Positions 43,120 to 56,081 of a stretch of 64,000 nucleotides of DNA are shown piece after piece. Location: NCBI GenBank assembly GCA_023525975.1, contig CM042024.1, positions 96,041,880-96,105,879 on the forward strand, written 5' to 3'. The translations under genes were made by a program, and so were the position numbers. The stretch is from Smallanthus sonchifolius (Eukaryota > Streptophyta > Magnoliopsida > Asterales > Asteraceae). The stretch's first letter is position 1. Each line of letters begins with the position of its first letter. Below the pieces are notes generated by a model that worked only from the letters and a program-made list of their open reading frames with translations, did not search any database and was not told the DNA's origin.

Positions 43120-46100
43120 TGTGACACCCGGAAAATTTCAGGTTGATATCCATTCCCGACTGAGATACATATTACATTATTAGACATGCATCACACTTAA
43201 TTTTATAGTAATTAAGTCCATTTCACACTTAGCAAGTCAATCCGTTTACACGCGACGGTAATCCGGAAGATTACCCGGTAAAACACGCGTCCTACAGCAC
43301 GACCGTTGGTTGTAATTTAAAACAAATACCTACACATATAATCTGTGTGTGAAAATTACATGTAACACTATGATTTAATTAATCATGCCTACATGAATTT
43401 TTCGGTGATTTATGGAAATACTTTTATTTTCAACACAGTCCGGTAGACTCGAAGTGTGCACTAGCTAGGTCTATAATTCTAAGCAGACACTTAGACATAT
43501 ATTTGGTGTGCAAAAATTACATGTAGTACTGTGATATGTTTTAACGTTGTCCGGCCAGTGTGCAGTATGTACCGACATTTCCAAATAAAAATCCAAAAAT
43601 TTTATATGTTAAACATACCATTATTAGTCAAATTATTTTTAAATAATTTCGTTCATACCTATTCGGGAATTCCGTAAACAAATCGGTGACTATTTGTTTT
43701 CCACCACCCGTTATCAAAACCCCCCATAAATACCCCCACCAATCACCCTCATTCCACCATTCCACCATCTCTCTCCTCCCTCTTCTTCCCCTCTCTTGAG
43801 CCGAGATCATCACCACCACCTCCATCTTCCATTTTTTTTGTTCTTTGATCTTGTTTCCATCAAATCCAATCTTCCAAGATCAAGAATCAAGCATTTGCAA
43901 GAGATTTCATCCATCATTCCATCCATTTTCAAGTTTGGTAAGATCAAAACCCATTTTTTCTCCATTTTTATCTTCATGTTCATATGAACATGCATCCAAA
44001 GAAAACTCTTTTTAAGAAAGATTAACCATGGGTTCTTAAAAGAAATGTGTTTTAAAACTCAAATGGTACATATTGTTGGTGATTTTAAACCCGGATTTTG
44101 TTCATAGGCTCGGTTTCCATTTAAGGAAACTTTATTATGTATGCATGTGCTAGATGATGAGATTTTGTTAGTTTGATGATGAATTATGTTGTAATAGGAG
44201 TTGTAGATGATCAATATGTGAAAAATTTGTTGACAAAAGTGTTGTATGATACATGCATGATCGGTTTTGCTATTTTAGGAAACTTTAATCTTGGGTTTCA
44301 TGCTAGATGCCATGTTTAGGGTGATTTGATGATGGAAAATGGTTAGATATGCATAAAGAATGGATAATATGTGTAGATTTGCTATCTAGAACTTTTGGTC
44401 ATATGAGATTTCATGCTCGATTCTATTTATAGTAACTTTAATTTTTGGGTTTTTGTTAAAAGAAGTTATGATGTGATTTGTTTGGTGGAAATGATGCATA
44501 AACACTAGATATAGAGATTGTATGATTTTTTTTCGGTAAAATCACATGTCCATAATGCTTTTAAGCTCGTTTTCTATTTTTAGATTCTTTATTTCTTGAC
44601 ATGTATGAAAACTTGATGTTTGGGTGTATTCAAAGCATGAAACTAGTGTAGTGAACATTATGAAAGAATGATTGACCAAAATGATGGATTAAAATGCATG
44701 TGTATGAGTTTTAGAGCATGATTTCTAAATAAGGAAACTTTATTTTTCAACAAGATGTGTTTGCAAGTTGTTAACATAATTAGAAGGTTTAAATGACTTA
44801 GTAACACTTAACTAATTGCATTATATGATAATACATGACGGTTATCCATAAACTTGACAATTTGACATGCTCTAGCTATAATAGGAAAATTTAATTATCC
44901 GAAACTCGCATGTTTGTCTATTTTTAGCAAGTAAACCTTGGGATGTTCTATATGTGTTATAGCATGCCTAATTCCATATATGAACATTAACTTTGCATAG
45001 TTGCCATGATTAGGACTCAAAACTTGACTTTCCAATTAAGGAAACTTTTAATGTATCAAAAGTTGTGTTTCAAGTTCTAAATTCCAATTGAATGTGCCAA
45101 TGTGTTTATTATACGATAATAGACTATTCCAAAGTAGGTTTGAATTCTATGATAGGATTTGAATGCTTAAGTCCAACGTGTCACCAACGGGTCGTTAAGT
45201 CAAAACATTTTTGAAACGTCAAAGTCACCTTTCAAACAACTCTTTGGATGCATAGAGTTCATAGTCAAGTGTTTACAATACTTAGACCTTAAAGTCCTAA
45301 ATGTTTCCTAGGGTACGAGTAGGTCGTCTCATTTAGTCGGATTTGCTAAGACTTGCATATCATTACTGCTTTATCAGGTGAGTTCACACAGCCTCGTTTC
45401 ACTCATTTTCCTATTTGGGGTGAGATACATGCTCAAGTACATTTTTCAAAAATCATATTTCCATGCTTACACAGTTACATTAATTATATAAGTTGTACAT
45501 GGTGTGTACAAAGTCCTCTCAGAGTCAACCGTTAATTTTTCCACAAGCGTGGTGATCATGAACAATAATGTTCCCTGCCCGGGTTAGTAGCGCTAACTTC
45601 GACCGGAGGTCGAACGGGTACATAATTGACCTAATCTGTTCATGTGCAAGGCACAAAGAGGCGAACCACATCCTTTTCCTTTTTCAGTGGCTACAGTTGA
45701 GCTTCGGTTGGCAGACTTATGATAATTTTTGGTTTTGTCTTATCAACAATGATTGTGTAGAGTACATATGCTTTTCCATGCATTTCCAACGTATGTTTTT
45801 CCAAAACATTTCATGATATGATTTCCATTACATATAACCTGCGAACTCACCAATTTTATGTTGACCCATTTTAGCATGTTTATCTCAGGTCGTTGAATGC
45901 ATAGGATATGTGGTTAGGATGCACCCACAAGAGTCACACACTATTCATGCATAGCATCCTATCTTGACAAACGCTTTTAATTCATTTGTTAAGCGTTGTA
46001 AACCTTTAAACATTGCTTCCGCACATTTAGTTTGAACTTTGTTAAACTTATTTTGGGATTGTTCAAGCCATGCATTTAAAACATGTATTTTGAAAACCAT

Positions 46101-46155
46101 TTAGTGATCATTCAAAGTAATTCAATGGCAAAGATCCTCTCGAGTCACGCCCCTC
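43120..46155 (+). repeat. 3' LTR of element B, terminal ~40 bp lost
   Basis: Starts TGTGACACCCGG and matches the 5' LTR with scattered indels, then stops at GTCACGCCCCTCG (46155), before the expected end GGGTGTGACA. Joins E-type LTR sequence across a few ambiguous bases (46156-46162). Confidence 0.9.
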
Positions 46156-46157
46156 GG

Positions 46158-46724
46158 GTATATTTATGATATGACGGACGGTTTCTAGTGCCGGACGGTT
46201 TACGAAATAGGCTACAACGGTAGTTCTAGAACGTTTGTCTTTGTGACTTACGTAAGCAAAGTCACGGGTTGATCACCCATATGTGTATGACCGGTGAATG
46301 TTCACCAAGAAATAAGCACGTATATATCTATATACGTACTCATTTATGAGGGTTATATGAAAGCAGTAAAGTAAAGAAGTACAAATATGCATGTATATAT
46401 TTATACTCATAAGAAATGTGTAAATGCCTACCTGCTTATAAACTAGAAGTCACCAGCGTTAGCAGACTTTTAGTATGCACTTCAGGTAATAAAAAGAAAA
46501 GACGGGCGAAGGCATGAAGGCTACCCGGTTTCAATACTGACATCCCGTTTACTTTCTTATGTGTTAAAACAGTGTTTATTTTAAATGTTAAGACTTCTGT
46601 TGTTTATGTGACCGAATAATGTACGGTTCTGCTATGTTAAATGTTTTAATTAAAATGTCAGTGTTTGATGACTATGTTTATGAGAAAATCCAACAAGTGA
46701 GGTATCTCGGGTTGAGGCCTTACA
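46158..46724 (+). repeat. 5' LTR of element E, 3' quarter only
   Basis: Matches 61164-61730 of the full LTR and ends GAGGCCTTACA. The rest is missing, replaced by element B. Confidence 0.88.
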
Positions 46725-46727
46725 AGT

Positions 46728-46739
46728 TTGTATCAGAGC
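46728..46739 (+). other. primer-binding site of element E
   Basis: TTGTATCAGAGC, one change from TGGTATCAGAGC, 3 nt after the LTR. Confidence 0.85.
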
Positions 46740-47072
46740 ATTGAGTTTGAGAGATTCAGACATCCCTAAATGTCTGGACTCAAGATGATAATGGGACCAA
46801 CGCACGGATGTCAGTATGGGTAGCCAACGCCAGCACAGTAAGTAAGAAGTAAAGTTAATGCCTATAGTTAGGGATAGATGCCTTAACTTAGACTACCTAG
46901 ATGTCAATGTCACCACTGATGTGAAGAGTTTTAAACCCGAAAAGCAAAGCAAATTATTAATCACAAACTGGTCACTGTAATTAAGAATTTACCTTGCTCG
47001 TACTGTTCTAAACTATGATCTGAAGGAATGACATTGGTGTATTCCCTCTTACTTATCAGGAATTTAGAATCT
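46740..47072 (+). other. element E untranslated leader
   Basis: Non-coding. Ends with CTTACTTATCAG then GAATTTAGAATCT before the gag ATG; the TTATCAG/G is acceptor-like. No ORF0. Confidence 0.6.
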
Positions 47073-48255
47073 ATGGTTGGTAGAAGAGGAAACGGACGCC
47101 GTGGCGGTTGTACTGGTCGAGTCGGTAGACCACCATTGAATCAGAGACATAACGAAGAGTAAAGTGTGCACGTGGAGCATGAGCCAAGTGTGCACGAAAC
47201 TAATGTGACACCATCAGAAAGTGGAAATGATGGGCCTCTTCAACTAGAATCCTAGGTTAGGGATGCTATTGCCCGAGAGGTGATACTCACTCTGAAAGAC
47301 GTGATGCCTGACTTGTTAACTGAAGCTCTAAAGAAAAGCAAACATGAGGAAGAATAAAACCCTCAACAGAAAGTCCAAGACAGTGATGGGGATGAGGTCA
47401 ATGTTGGACTAAACACCAAGGGATGCACTTACAAAGGCTTCAAATATTGTGACCCGCCTAAGTTTGACGGGAAGAAGGATTCAGTTGACACGTTTGAATG
47501 GATTGAAAGAATGAATGGAGTGATTAGCATAAGGGAATGCCGAGCTAACCAGGTGGTCAAATTTGTTGCTCATTCCTTCACTAACGAGGCATTGAGTTGG
47601 TGGAGAACTATTCAGAAGTCCAACTCACCAAATGCACTCAAGAGGATGACATGGGAAGACCTTAAGGTACTGATGATCAAGAACTTATGCCCTCAAAACA
47701 AAATTGGCCGAGTGGAAAATGAGTTTTTGAACTTCAAAGCTAGAAATATGACTCATGCCAGTACACTTCAAGGTATAATGAACTAGCTCAGCTAGTACCC
47801 CATCTGGTGGAGACAGAAGAGAGACTGATCAAATACTATGTTAAGCGTTTGCCTCAAAGGGTCCGCATTCATGGGAAAGCAAACCTACCCTCGACCTTCG
47901 AGTCGGTAGTGAATCTGAGTGGAATCATCTTCGACGATTATGCGAATGAGGACCCGGCCCCAGAAGCACCAAAGAGGAAATGGGAGAACACGTCTAAGGG
48001 TAATGGAAAAGGAAGATATACTGCTGAGGCTAAGAAGCCAAGGACGGAGGCATGTGAAGTTTGTGTAAAGTGTACAAAGAAACATCCTCGTGAGTGCCGA
48101 GCTGGCTCCACCATGTGTTTTAAGTGTGGGAAGCAGGGCACTACTCCAAAGATTTTCTGAGAGATGTCAAGTGCCAAGGATGTGGACTATTTGGACATCT
48201 GACAAAGAACTGCAGGAAAACCGGACACTTTGGTTCGGAGAAGGAGAAGGAATAG
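47073..48255 (+). pseudogene. gag: element E Gag
   Basis: MVGRRGNGRRGGCTGRVGRP, several stops in the acidic N-terminal third, then CTYKGFKYCDPPKFDGKKDS, FEWIERMNGVISIRECRANQ, ALSWWRTIQKSNSPNA and CPQNKIGRVENEFLNF. A one-base loss near 47773 shifts the frame; then YYVKRLPQRVRIHGKANLPS, a basic linker, CVKCTKKHPREC (compact knuckle), CFKCGKQG (frameshifted) and CQGCGLFGHLTKNC. Dead; the same lesions recur in the tandem units, so they are older than the array. Confidence 0.87.
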
Positions 48256-49503
48256 TCGAAGGCTAGGACTCGAGCCTATGCCTTAACTGAGGAAGAAGCT
48301 AGAGGAAATACTGATGTTGTGTCAAGTATGTTCCTAGTAAATGATGAACACGCTACTATTTTATTTGATTAGGGTGCTAGTAAAAGCTTTACATCCACTG
48401 CATTTAGCCGCAAACTAGACGGCACGATCAGCAACCTTATAATTGCCTTTAGTGTAGAAACTGTTATTAGAAGAAACTCAGTAGTCATCCAAATGACTGA
48501 CGATTGCATGATAGAAATAGAGGGCCATAAGTTTCCTTCTAGACTGTTCCTTCTAACCTTAGCAGGATTCGATGTAGTATTGGGCATGGATTGGTTAGCT
48601 TCCAACGAAGCTCAAATCATATGTAAACGAAAGATGATACATCTCAAAGCTACTGACCGCAGCCCGATTACCGTTTATGGGGATTGGAATTGCATGATGT
48701 CGAACGTCATCTCGATGATTAAGGCCAAAAGTTATATAAAGCGCGGTTGTAAAGCTTATCTGGCATATGTTATTGACGATAGAATGAAAACGAAAGAACT
48801 CAAAGATGTACCCGTGGTGTGCAACTATCCAGAAGTGTTCCCAGGGGATCTACCTGGCTTGCCGCCCGATCGGGAAATAGAATTTCAAATCGACTTACTG
48901 CTAGGAGCTCAGCCTGTTTTCAAATAACCCAACCGATTGGCTTCGTCATAAATGAAAGAATTAATGTCTCAACTAGAAGAACTAACAGAGAAAGGATTTA
49001 TCAGACCGGGTATCTCACCATGGGGTGCCCCAGTATTATTTGTAAAGAAGAAAGACGACAGCATGCGCATGTGCATCGACTACCGTGAACTGAAAAACGA
49101 GCAGTTAAGAACAAATACCCACTGCCCAGGATATACGATCTTTTTGATCAATTACAAAGCGCGAGTTGGTTCTCAAAGATCGATCTTGGGTCGGTTTACC
49201 ATCGATTGAAAGTACGGGAGGAAGATGTACCGAAAACCGCGTTTCGCACATGATAGGACATTATGAATTCCTCGTGATGTCCTTCGGACTAACCAACGCA
49301 CCTGCAGCATGTATGGATTTAATTAATAGAGTATGTCGACCAATGTTGGAACTGTCGGTAATAGTTTTCATATATGACATTCTCATCTACTCAAAGAACG
49401 AAGGTGATCACCACTGTCACCTAAGGGATGTATCAGAGGTTCTGAAGCAGGAGAAGTTTATGAAAAATTCTCCAAATACGCGTTCTGGATTAGGGAAGTC
49501 TAA
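48256..49503 (+). pseudogene. pol: element E protease and start of RT
   Basis: ATILFD-stop-GASKSF: the Ser codon of the catalytic DSG is TAG (48370-48372). Then CMIEIEGHKFPSRLFLLTLA, FDVVLGMDWLASNEAQII, VPVVCNYPEVFPGDLPGLPP and, after two stops near 48925-48950, KGFIRPGISPWGAPVLFVKK and CIDYREL. From about 49095 RT is scrambled by indels (the FIDD box reads FIYDILIYS in another frame). Ends at FWIREV, where the D-family solo LTR entered. Confidence 0.85.
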
Positions 49504-52500
49504 TGTCACACCCCCAAATTCCACTAACAGAGTTTTACCGTTTGGAAGGTGACACACCATGATCTCGGTCATTAGTTACATCAAACGACACTATATGGGA
49601 CTTAAAAGTCATAACATAAAAGCTCAGAGTTAATGCGGAAGCGTAAACGTTAATATGAAATCAAAAGTAATTACACGCAACAAGCGTCAATCAATAAGTA
49701 AACTGTTTAAAATGTTTGAATTGAATGATATGACAGTAGGACTCCATGCATGTCCTAAGTGTGCAACCTGTGCCAAAGCGACCTGAGAAACATGTAAGAA
49801 AAAGTGTCAACACGAGGTTGGTGAGTTCACAGGTTTCAAGTTTGTAATAAGAGAGTGTTTACCAGATTATGTACATTCAATATGCATATCTATAGGTAGC
49901 TAGCCTATGTTCATGTCTTACTAAAGCGCTCGCAACCGAAGCTGACTGTTTGTTTATTTGCCTCCTGCCAGGTCTATCAACACTGGCAAATGTGAGTAAG
50001 CTAACATTTCACCCGTTCGATCTCCAATCGATTAGCACGACTAACGCGGGTGGGATTTGTCAAACCCAGTAGTACTACTAAACATTACCTCGCTAAGATC
50101 CATATTAACGGTTCGATGTATGATGAGGACTTTCTGTGATAGTGTGTCACGCTTAGCCTCAACAGTAATAACATATGAATTACAATAATCTAAAATAGTT
50201 GTGTCATGTTCTCTCCCCTAACGGGAAAAACATGTAACATAATGTTTGTCTGTGTACCTGTTTCTCCCCCACGGGGAAAACAAGTAAAAGTATGATAGTT
50301 GGTGTACATGTTTGTTTCTCCTCAACAGGAAAACAAGGAAAATATGTTTGTGTGTAAGCATGTTTCTCCCCCAATAGTAAAACAAGTAAAAAGGGGCAGT
50401 GAAACTCACCTGCGTTACGTTGTAGGTAGTATCACACAAAGGATAAGTTGGAATCACGTGTGTGTGTAAGTCTCAAACGACTTACAAATGCCGTCAAATT
50501 ATAAACACATAAGTTAGGGACATATGGTATTTGTGACGACGATACGGAAGATTAGAACGTCTTAAAACATTCTAAAGATCAATGAGTGAACAAACGTGTC
50601 CACGGGAATAAGGATTCTTTAATTTAATAATTAAGATAAATATGTTTTGCGTCGAACGTTTCTAATTACGAATAATATTAATTAATAAATATATCCGTAC
50701 GTTTGTGCCTTTTAAAATGATTAGGAAAATAATATAATTATATGTATTATTTTTAAGTTCGTAGTATTAATGAAGTAATCATTTGTGTGTCAAAAATAAT
50801 AAATATATTATTTTTAATCGAGGGTAAATAATATAAACATAGTTACATTATTTAAGAATTTGAAACGTTTCATAGGGTTTATAAACGTGGCAAAAATAAT
50901 ATAACCATTATTTATAATTGGAGTCACGGGTTAAAAATAATATAAATACATTATTTATTTGGAGTCGTGGTTTGAAAATAATATACATATATTATTTTAA
51001 AAGGTGGGGAAAATAATATGAAAATGGGTTATAAAATCAAACCCGAGTCTACGAATGCTTTATGAGTTCAAAACACTTTAATATATTATTATAATAATAT
51101 ATGAATTAGTTTTTATAAAAAAAATCCATTAAAAAGTCCCTAAAATAAAATTGCAGGAGACCGGTTTCGAACCCGGGTCTCCTGCGTATAAGCAATCTGA
51201 CTTAACCAATCGTACCCGCTAGGGAATCGCAACAGAGATGGGTTTGAAATGATTTTATCAAGCAGCAATCCCGTGTTCACCCCCCCCCCCTCTATCGAGC
51301 CGAACAAGAACCAGTTCAATTCTACAGAAATCGGTCACGATTTAGAATCAATGCATAGGGGTTTTGTTAATCAGATGTTTGCGAGTCTGTGGGTGTAATT
51401 AATTGTAAAATCATTGGGTTTAAAGTTGATTACTCGTTGTTCGAAAGTCCGAAACCCTAGGTGTTAAACATGGGATCGGATTGTAATATTTCTATAATAT
51501 TCGGGATTGGATTCATAGGGCTTTCAAAGGGTGAATGATTTCGAATCTATCCATGTAATTTAATTGCATTGTAATCGTGTTTGAGTTAGGGTTCGACCAA
51601 ACCGTATTCGAATGAACCCTAGAATCTGGTTGGGGCTGAATTCGATGTTATAAAACTCAATTAAAATAGGGCTTTCAATCAAGATACTGACACGAAGTTA
51701 AGGATGTGTTTGATTACCAGAATGGAGATGGAATTGATGGTGTGCGACTAGAATCGGTTTTGACTTCGACGAGCTTGGCCTTCGAAGACTACGGCTTCAT
51801 CCCAGACTAAATTTGTGTGTGTAAAAAATCCTGAGGTATGCGATAGAGGTGTGCAGAGGTTCGATTTCAGGATTAATGATCGAAATAAACTAATTCGATG
51901 CGTACATAGTGGGGAGTCGACGGTTTCGACTTGAATACCCAATAATGAGGTTAAATTCGTAACAATGATTTGTTAATTGCACCAATAATGATCGAAATGG
52001 TTAATGCCATACGTTACAACCTTGAATTCGCTTGGATTTCGGTTATGGATCATGAATTTGAATCAAGGACAAGGTGGTTTGACTTTTACAAGTCAAACAA
52101 TTCGATTTTAAGTGAAATTGCTCAATTTTGACTTTCAGAATTCAAACCAATAGGGTTTAGGGTAATTAAAGAACTGGTCCTGTGATTTCATGTATTAGAT
52201 ATTGACAGAATTAGTCCCTGGGGTTTGAAATGAGTTAAGAACATGGTTAGTTGACTTTCAAAAGTCAACAGGAACACGACGGCATGTGAATTTTGACCTC
52301 AAAGTCAACTGAATGAGTTCTGACTAAATACACTACCAGTCCTTGTAGTTTTAAGTTTAGATAATGGCATAATTAGTCCTTGAAGTTTGGGATAAGCAAC
52401 CCAAGTTAGAAATTAACTGGATTTGCTAACTGAGTTAACTGGAAAAGTCCGAATTGTCACATCATCCCCTAGTTGAAAGAATTTTCGTCCCGAAAATTAA

Positions 52501-52528
52501 ATAATAAAAAAATATTTTGGATGTCACA
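49504..52528 (-). mobile_element. D-family solo LTR in element E RT, TSD TCTAA
   Basis: Plus strand runs TGTCACACCCCC to GGATGTCACA, flanked by TCTAA (49499-49503 and 52529-52533). 3025 bp. The inner D-type edge would be 52461; the extra 67 bp contain the PPT-like CCCCTAGTTG, so this copy ended at the outer of two LTR starts. It keeps the tRNA-like hairpin (51153-51230), AT palindromes (50660-51000) and 150-bp spacing (51358, 51518, 51668). Confidence 0.9.
51153..51230 (-). other. tRNA-like hairpin module in D-family solo LTR
   Basis: Minus strand CCCTAGCGGGTACGATTGG, then TTAAGTCAG, then GCAGGAGACC, loop with GGTTCGAAACC (good B box) and GGTCTCCTGC. The stem differs from that of D by paired changes (GCAGGAG/CTCCTGC against GTGGGAG/CTCCCAC). 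Confidence 0.55.
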
Positions 52529-52533
52529 TCTAA

Positions 52534-54667
52534 TTCCTAATTCCTAATTCATGTTATAAACCCAGACGGCATTATGGTAGACCCTGCAAAGATCGTAACA
52601 GTAAAAGAATGGAACGTCCCAAAAACACCAATAGAGATAAGAAGTTTTCGGGGATTGGCAGGTTACTATCGAAGATTCATTCAGGATTTCTCGAGAATAG
52701 CCTCTCCACTGACAAAGCTAACGCGTAAGGAAGTAAAGTATGAATGGGGTCAAACCTAAAACAACGTGTTTGAAGAATTAAAGACACGATTAAGCCAAGC
52801 TCCAGTCTTGACCTTACTTGAGGGAAACGAAGACTTGGTATTCTACTCTGACGCTTCGGGTCAAGGATTGGGTTGTGTACTTATGCAACGAGGGAAGGTA
52901 ATTGCTTACGCCTCGCTACATTTAAAGATTCATGAAGTTAACTATCCAACTCATGACCTAGAGCTGGCTGCGGTGGTTTTCGCATTAAAAATTTGGAGGC
53001 ACTACCTGTTCGGAGTCAAGTGCACCATCTACTCCGATCACAAGAGCCTGAAGTACTTCTTCGAGCAAAAGGAATTAAACATGAGACAAAGAAGGTGGTT
53101 GAAACTACTAAAGGATTACGACTGTGAAATATTGTACCATCCAGGCAAGGTAAACGTACTGGCTGATGCCTTAAGCAGAAAGGAAGAATCGACACCTATC
53201 CGGATCAAAGCATGTCAGTTAATTATAACATCGGACCTGATGAATGAAATAGCAAAGACACAAGATGAAGCATTGTTAGAAAGAAATGTGAAACGAGAAA
53301 TAATAGTGGGCCAACAACCAAATCTGGGAACTAATGCATATGGTGTAAGAACTCGGTTTGACCAGATATGGATACCTAAGATTGGTGAACTTAGGGCCAA
53401 AATCCTTGATGAGGCCCATAAGTCTCGCTACTATATCCACCCCAGGACGAACAAAATGTATCAAGATCTGAAGAAGGAATATTGGTGGCCCGGCATGAAG
53501 AACGATGTGACTGAATATGTGAGCAAGTGCCTAACTTGTTCGCTGGTTAAAGTCGAACACCAGAAACCATGTGGTAAAATGCAACCCTTTCTAATACCAG
53601 AATGGAAATGGGAGAAGATCATGATGGACTTCATTACCAAGCTACCACGAACATCTAAAGGCAATGATACAATTTGGGTGATCGTCGACCGCTTGACAAA
53701 AAGTGCTCACTTCTTACCAATATGTGAGACTTTTTCATCTGAGAAGCTGGTAGAGCTATTCATCAACGAAATTGTAAGTAGACATGGTATGCCAGTATCG
53801 ATCATGTCCGACAGGGACACTTGATTCACATCAAGGTTTTGGAAGAAATTCAACGAAGCAATGGGCACTAGACTGAATATTAGCACCGCTTACCACTCTT
53901 AAACCGATGGTCAATCTGAAAGGACCATTCATACCTTGGAGGACATGCTCCGGGCCTGTATCATTGATTTCGGTGGGAGCTGGGATAGCCACCTGCCATT
54001 GGCAGAGTTTTCATATAATAACAGCTATCACTCAACCACCAGCATGCCGCCATTTGAGATGTTGTACGGAAGAAGATGTAGAACCACGGTATGTTGGGGA
54101 GAAATTGGAAAGAAATACTTTGTGAGTCTCGAGGTGGTCAAACCTACTTCCGAGAAATTTTAAAAAATCAAAGCTCGCATGAAAAACGCTAAAGATAGAT
54201 AGAAATCATATGCGGATAAGAGAAGAAGAGACATACAATTTCAAGTAAGGGACATGGTACTGTTAAAAGTGTCACCCTGGAAAGGAATCATCAGATTCAG
54301 GAAGCGTGGCAAACTAAGTCCAAGGTTTGTCGGACCTTTCAAAATCCTAGCAAAGGTTGGTCACGTAGCTTACCGACTGGACCTGCCCAACGAGCTTAAT
54401 GGGATTCACCCTACATTCCACGTGTCCCACTTACGCAAGTGCTTAGCTGACGACACAGCTCACATACCATATGACGAGATTGAAGTAGACAACAGCTTAA
54501 ATTATGTAGAAGAACCAATAGCTATTCTTGACCGAGCCGAGAAACGAATACGCAACAAGTCAATTCCTTTAGTCAAGATAAAATGGAAACACAGAAAAGG
54601 GTCAGAAGCGACGTGGGAAAAAGAGCATGAGATGAAAGAACTGTACCCTCAACTGTTTAACGTGTAG
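52534..54667 (+). pseudogene. pol: element E RT C-terminal end, RNase H, integrase, chromodomain-like tail
   Basis: Frame resumes after the TSD: VDPAKIVTVKEWNVPKTP, LAGYYRRFIQDFSRIASPLT; TAA near 52757; then a 352-codon open stretch (52766-53824) with RNase H (LVFYSDASGQGLGCVLMQ, THDLELAAVVFALK, CTIYSDHKSL, VLADALSRKE), HHCC (HKSRYYIHPRTNK, VSKCLTCSLVK) and the start of the core (MDFITKLPRTSKGND, WVIVDRLTKSAHFLPI). TGA at 53822 replaces an Arg in DRDxRFTS; further stops near 53900, 54161 and 54197. GPY/F (PRFVGPFKILAKVGHVAYRL) and chromodomain-like tail (NYVEEPIAILDRAEKR, WKHRKGSEATWE) intact to TAG 54665-54667. The longest continuous pol frame here. Confidence 0.9.
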
Positions 54668-54705
54668 CAGGTTTCGAGACGAAACCCTTGTATGGAGGGT
54701 AGACT

Positions 54706-55290
54706 TGTAACATCCCGAAATAATAAAACTAACGGATAATAACGAGATCGGGATTTAATCAAGGATTAAATGAAAAGTAGGGGAGCGGGCTTGGGCTCGG
54801 CTCCAATGGGCCGATATAGCCTATGCATATAAAGGGGAATTCAGCTCATCTCCCTCAGTTATCATCTTCAACCTTGAAACCCTAGAGAGAGAGAAAGCTC
54901 AAGAAGACACTTCCAAGCTTAGAATCTACTCTCATCTTGTTTCTCCATCATCCCAGAACGATTCTACATGAAGAATCACGAGTTTTGAGGTAAAGATCGT
55001 CCTCGAATCTGAGTTTCTGTTTCAAAATGGGTTTTTAGGGTTTATGGGGTTTTCAACATAAAGGTTGGATTTTTACACATGAAAAACAATTTAAAGCTCA
55101 GATCTAGCTTCATAGAAGCTAGATAAACGTTTTGAACGTAAAAAGTTAGGGTTTTGGATCAAAAATCATGCCGACACTCGGCAAGGAAGAAGACGATGAG
55201 AATCGGCCATAAAAGAGAATCGACCCTCAGAGAATCGACTCCTGAGAGTCGGCCCTCAAGACAAACACGCTGAGTATCAGCTCCTTGCAC
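54706..55290 (+). repeat. truncated LTR of unit 1
   Basis: TGTAACATCCCG to CAGCTCCTTGCAC, then directly TAACGAGGCATTG of gag. The deletion removes the LTR 3' part, PBS and N-terminal gag. It also lacks about 57 bp present in the full LTR (60070-60130). Contains TATAAAGG near 54827. Confidence 0.9.
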
Positions 55291-56081
55291 TAACGAGGCA
55301 TTGAGTTGGTGGAGAACTATTCAGAAGTCCAACTCACCAAATGCACTCAAGAGGGTGACATGGGAAGACCTTAAGGTACTGATGATCAAGAATTTATGCC
55401 CTCAGAACAAAATTTACCGAGTGGAAAACGAGTTTTTGAACTTCAAAGCTGGAAATATGACTCATGCTAGTACACTTCAAGGTATAATGAACTAGCTCAG
55501 CTAGTACCCCATCTGGTGGAGACAGAAGAGAGACTGATCAAATACTATGTTAAGCGTTTGCCTCAAAGGGTCCGCATTCATGTGAAAGCAAACCTACCCT
55601 CGACCTTCGAGTCGGTAGTGAATCTGAGTGGAATCATCTTCGACGATTATGCGAATGAGGACCCGGCCCCAGAAGCACCAAAGAGGAAATGGGAGAACAC
55701 GTCTAAGGGCAATGGAAAAGGAATCTATACTGCTGAGGCTAAGAAGCCAAGGACGTAGGCATGTGAAGTTTGTGTAAAGTGTACAAAGAAACATCCTCGT
55801 GAGTGCCGAGCTGGCTCCACCATGTGTTTTAAGTGTGGGAAGCAGGGCACTACTCCAAATATTTTCTGAGAGATGTCAAGTGCCAAGGATGTGGACTATT
55901 TGGACATCTGACAAAGAACTGCAGGAAAACCGGACACTTTGGTTCGGAGAAGGAGAAGGAATAGTCGAAGGCTAGGACTCGAGCCTATGCCTTAACTGAG
56001 GAAGAAACTAGAGGAAATACTGATGTTGTGTCAAGTACGTTCCTAGTAAATGATGAACACGCTACTATTTTATTTGATTAG
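55291..56081 (+). pseudogene. gag: unit 1 Gag remnant to protease active site
   Basis: Begins inside the capsid-like domain (ALSWWRTIQKSNSPNA); same frameshift near 55486 as E and an extra stop (TAG at 55756). Knuckle region as E. Ends with the protease LFD followed by TAG (56079-56081), identical to the lesion in E. Non-coding in practice. Confidence 0.85.

Larger units (their letters stand above)
34125..46155 (+). mobile_element. Ty3/gypsy chromovirus B, 3' LTR end missing
   Basis: About 12.0 kb: 5' LTR, PBS, ORF0, gag, pol, PPT and a 3' LTR that lacks its last 40 bp or so. Inserted after TAGTG in the LTR of C. The expected second TAGTG is absent because the right side joins an earlier point of a related LTR. 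Pol has several stops and one frameshift. Confidence 0.92.

Noticed and set aside
47885..48177. Minus-strand frames recurring at 55594 and 58046
   Set aside because: Shadows of gag in the tandemly repeated sequence.
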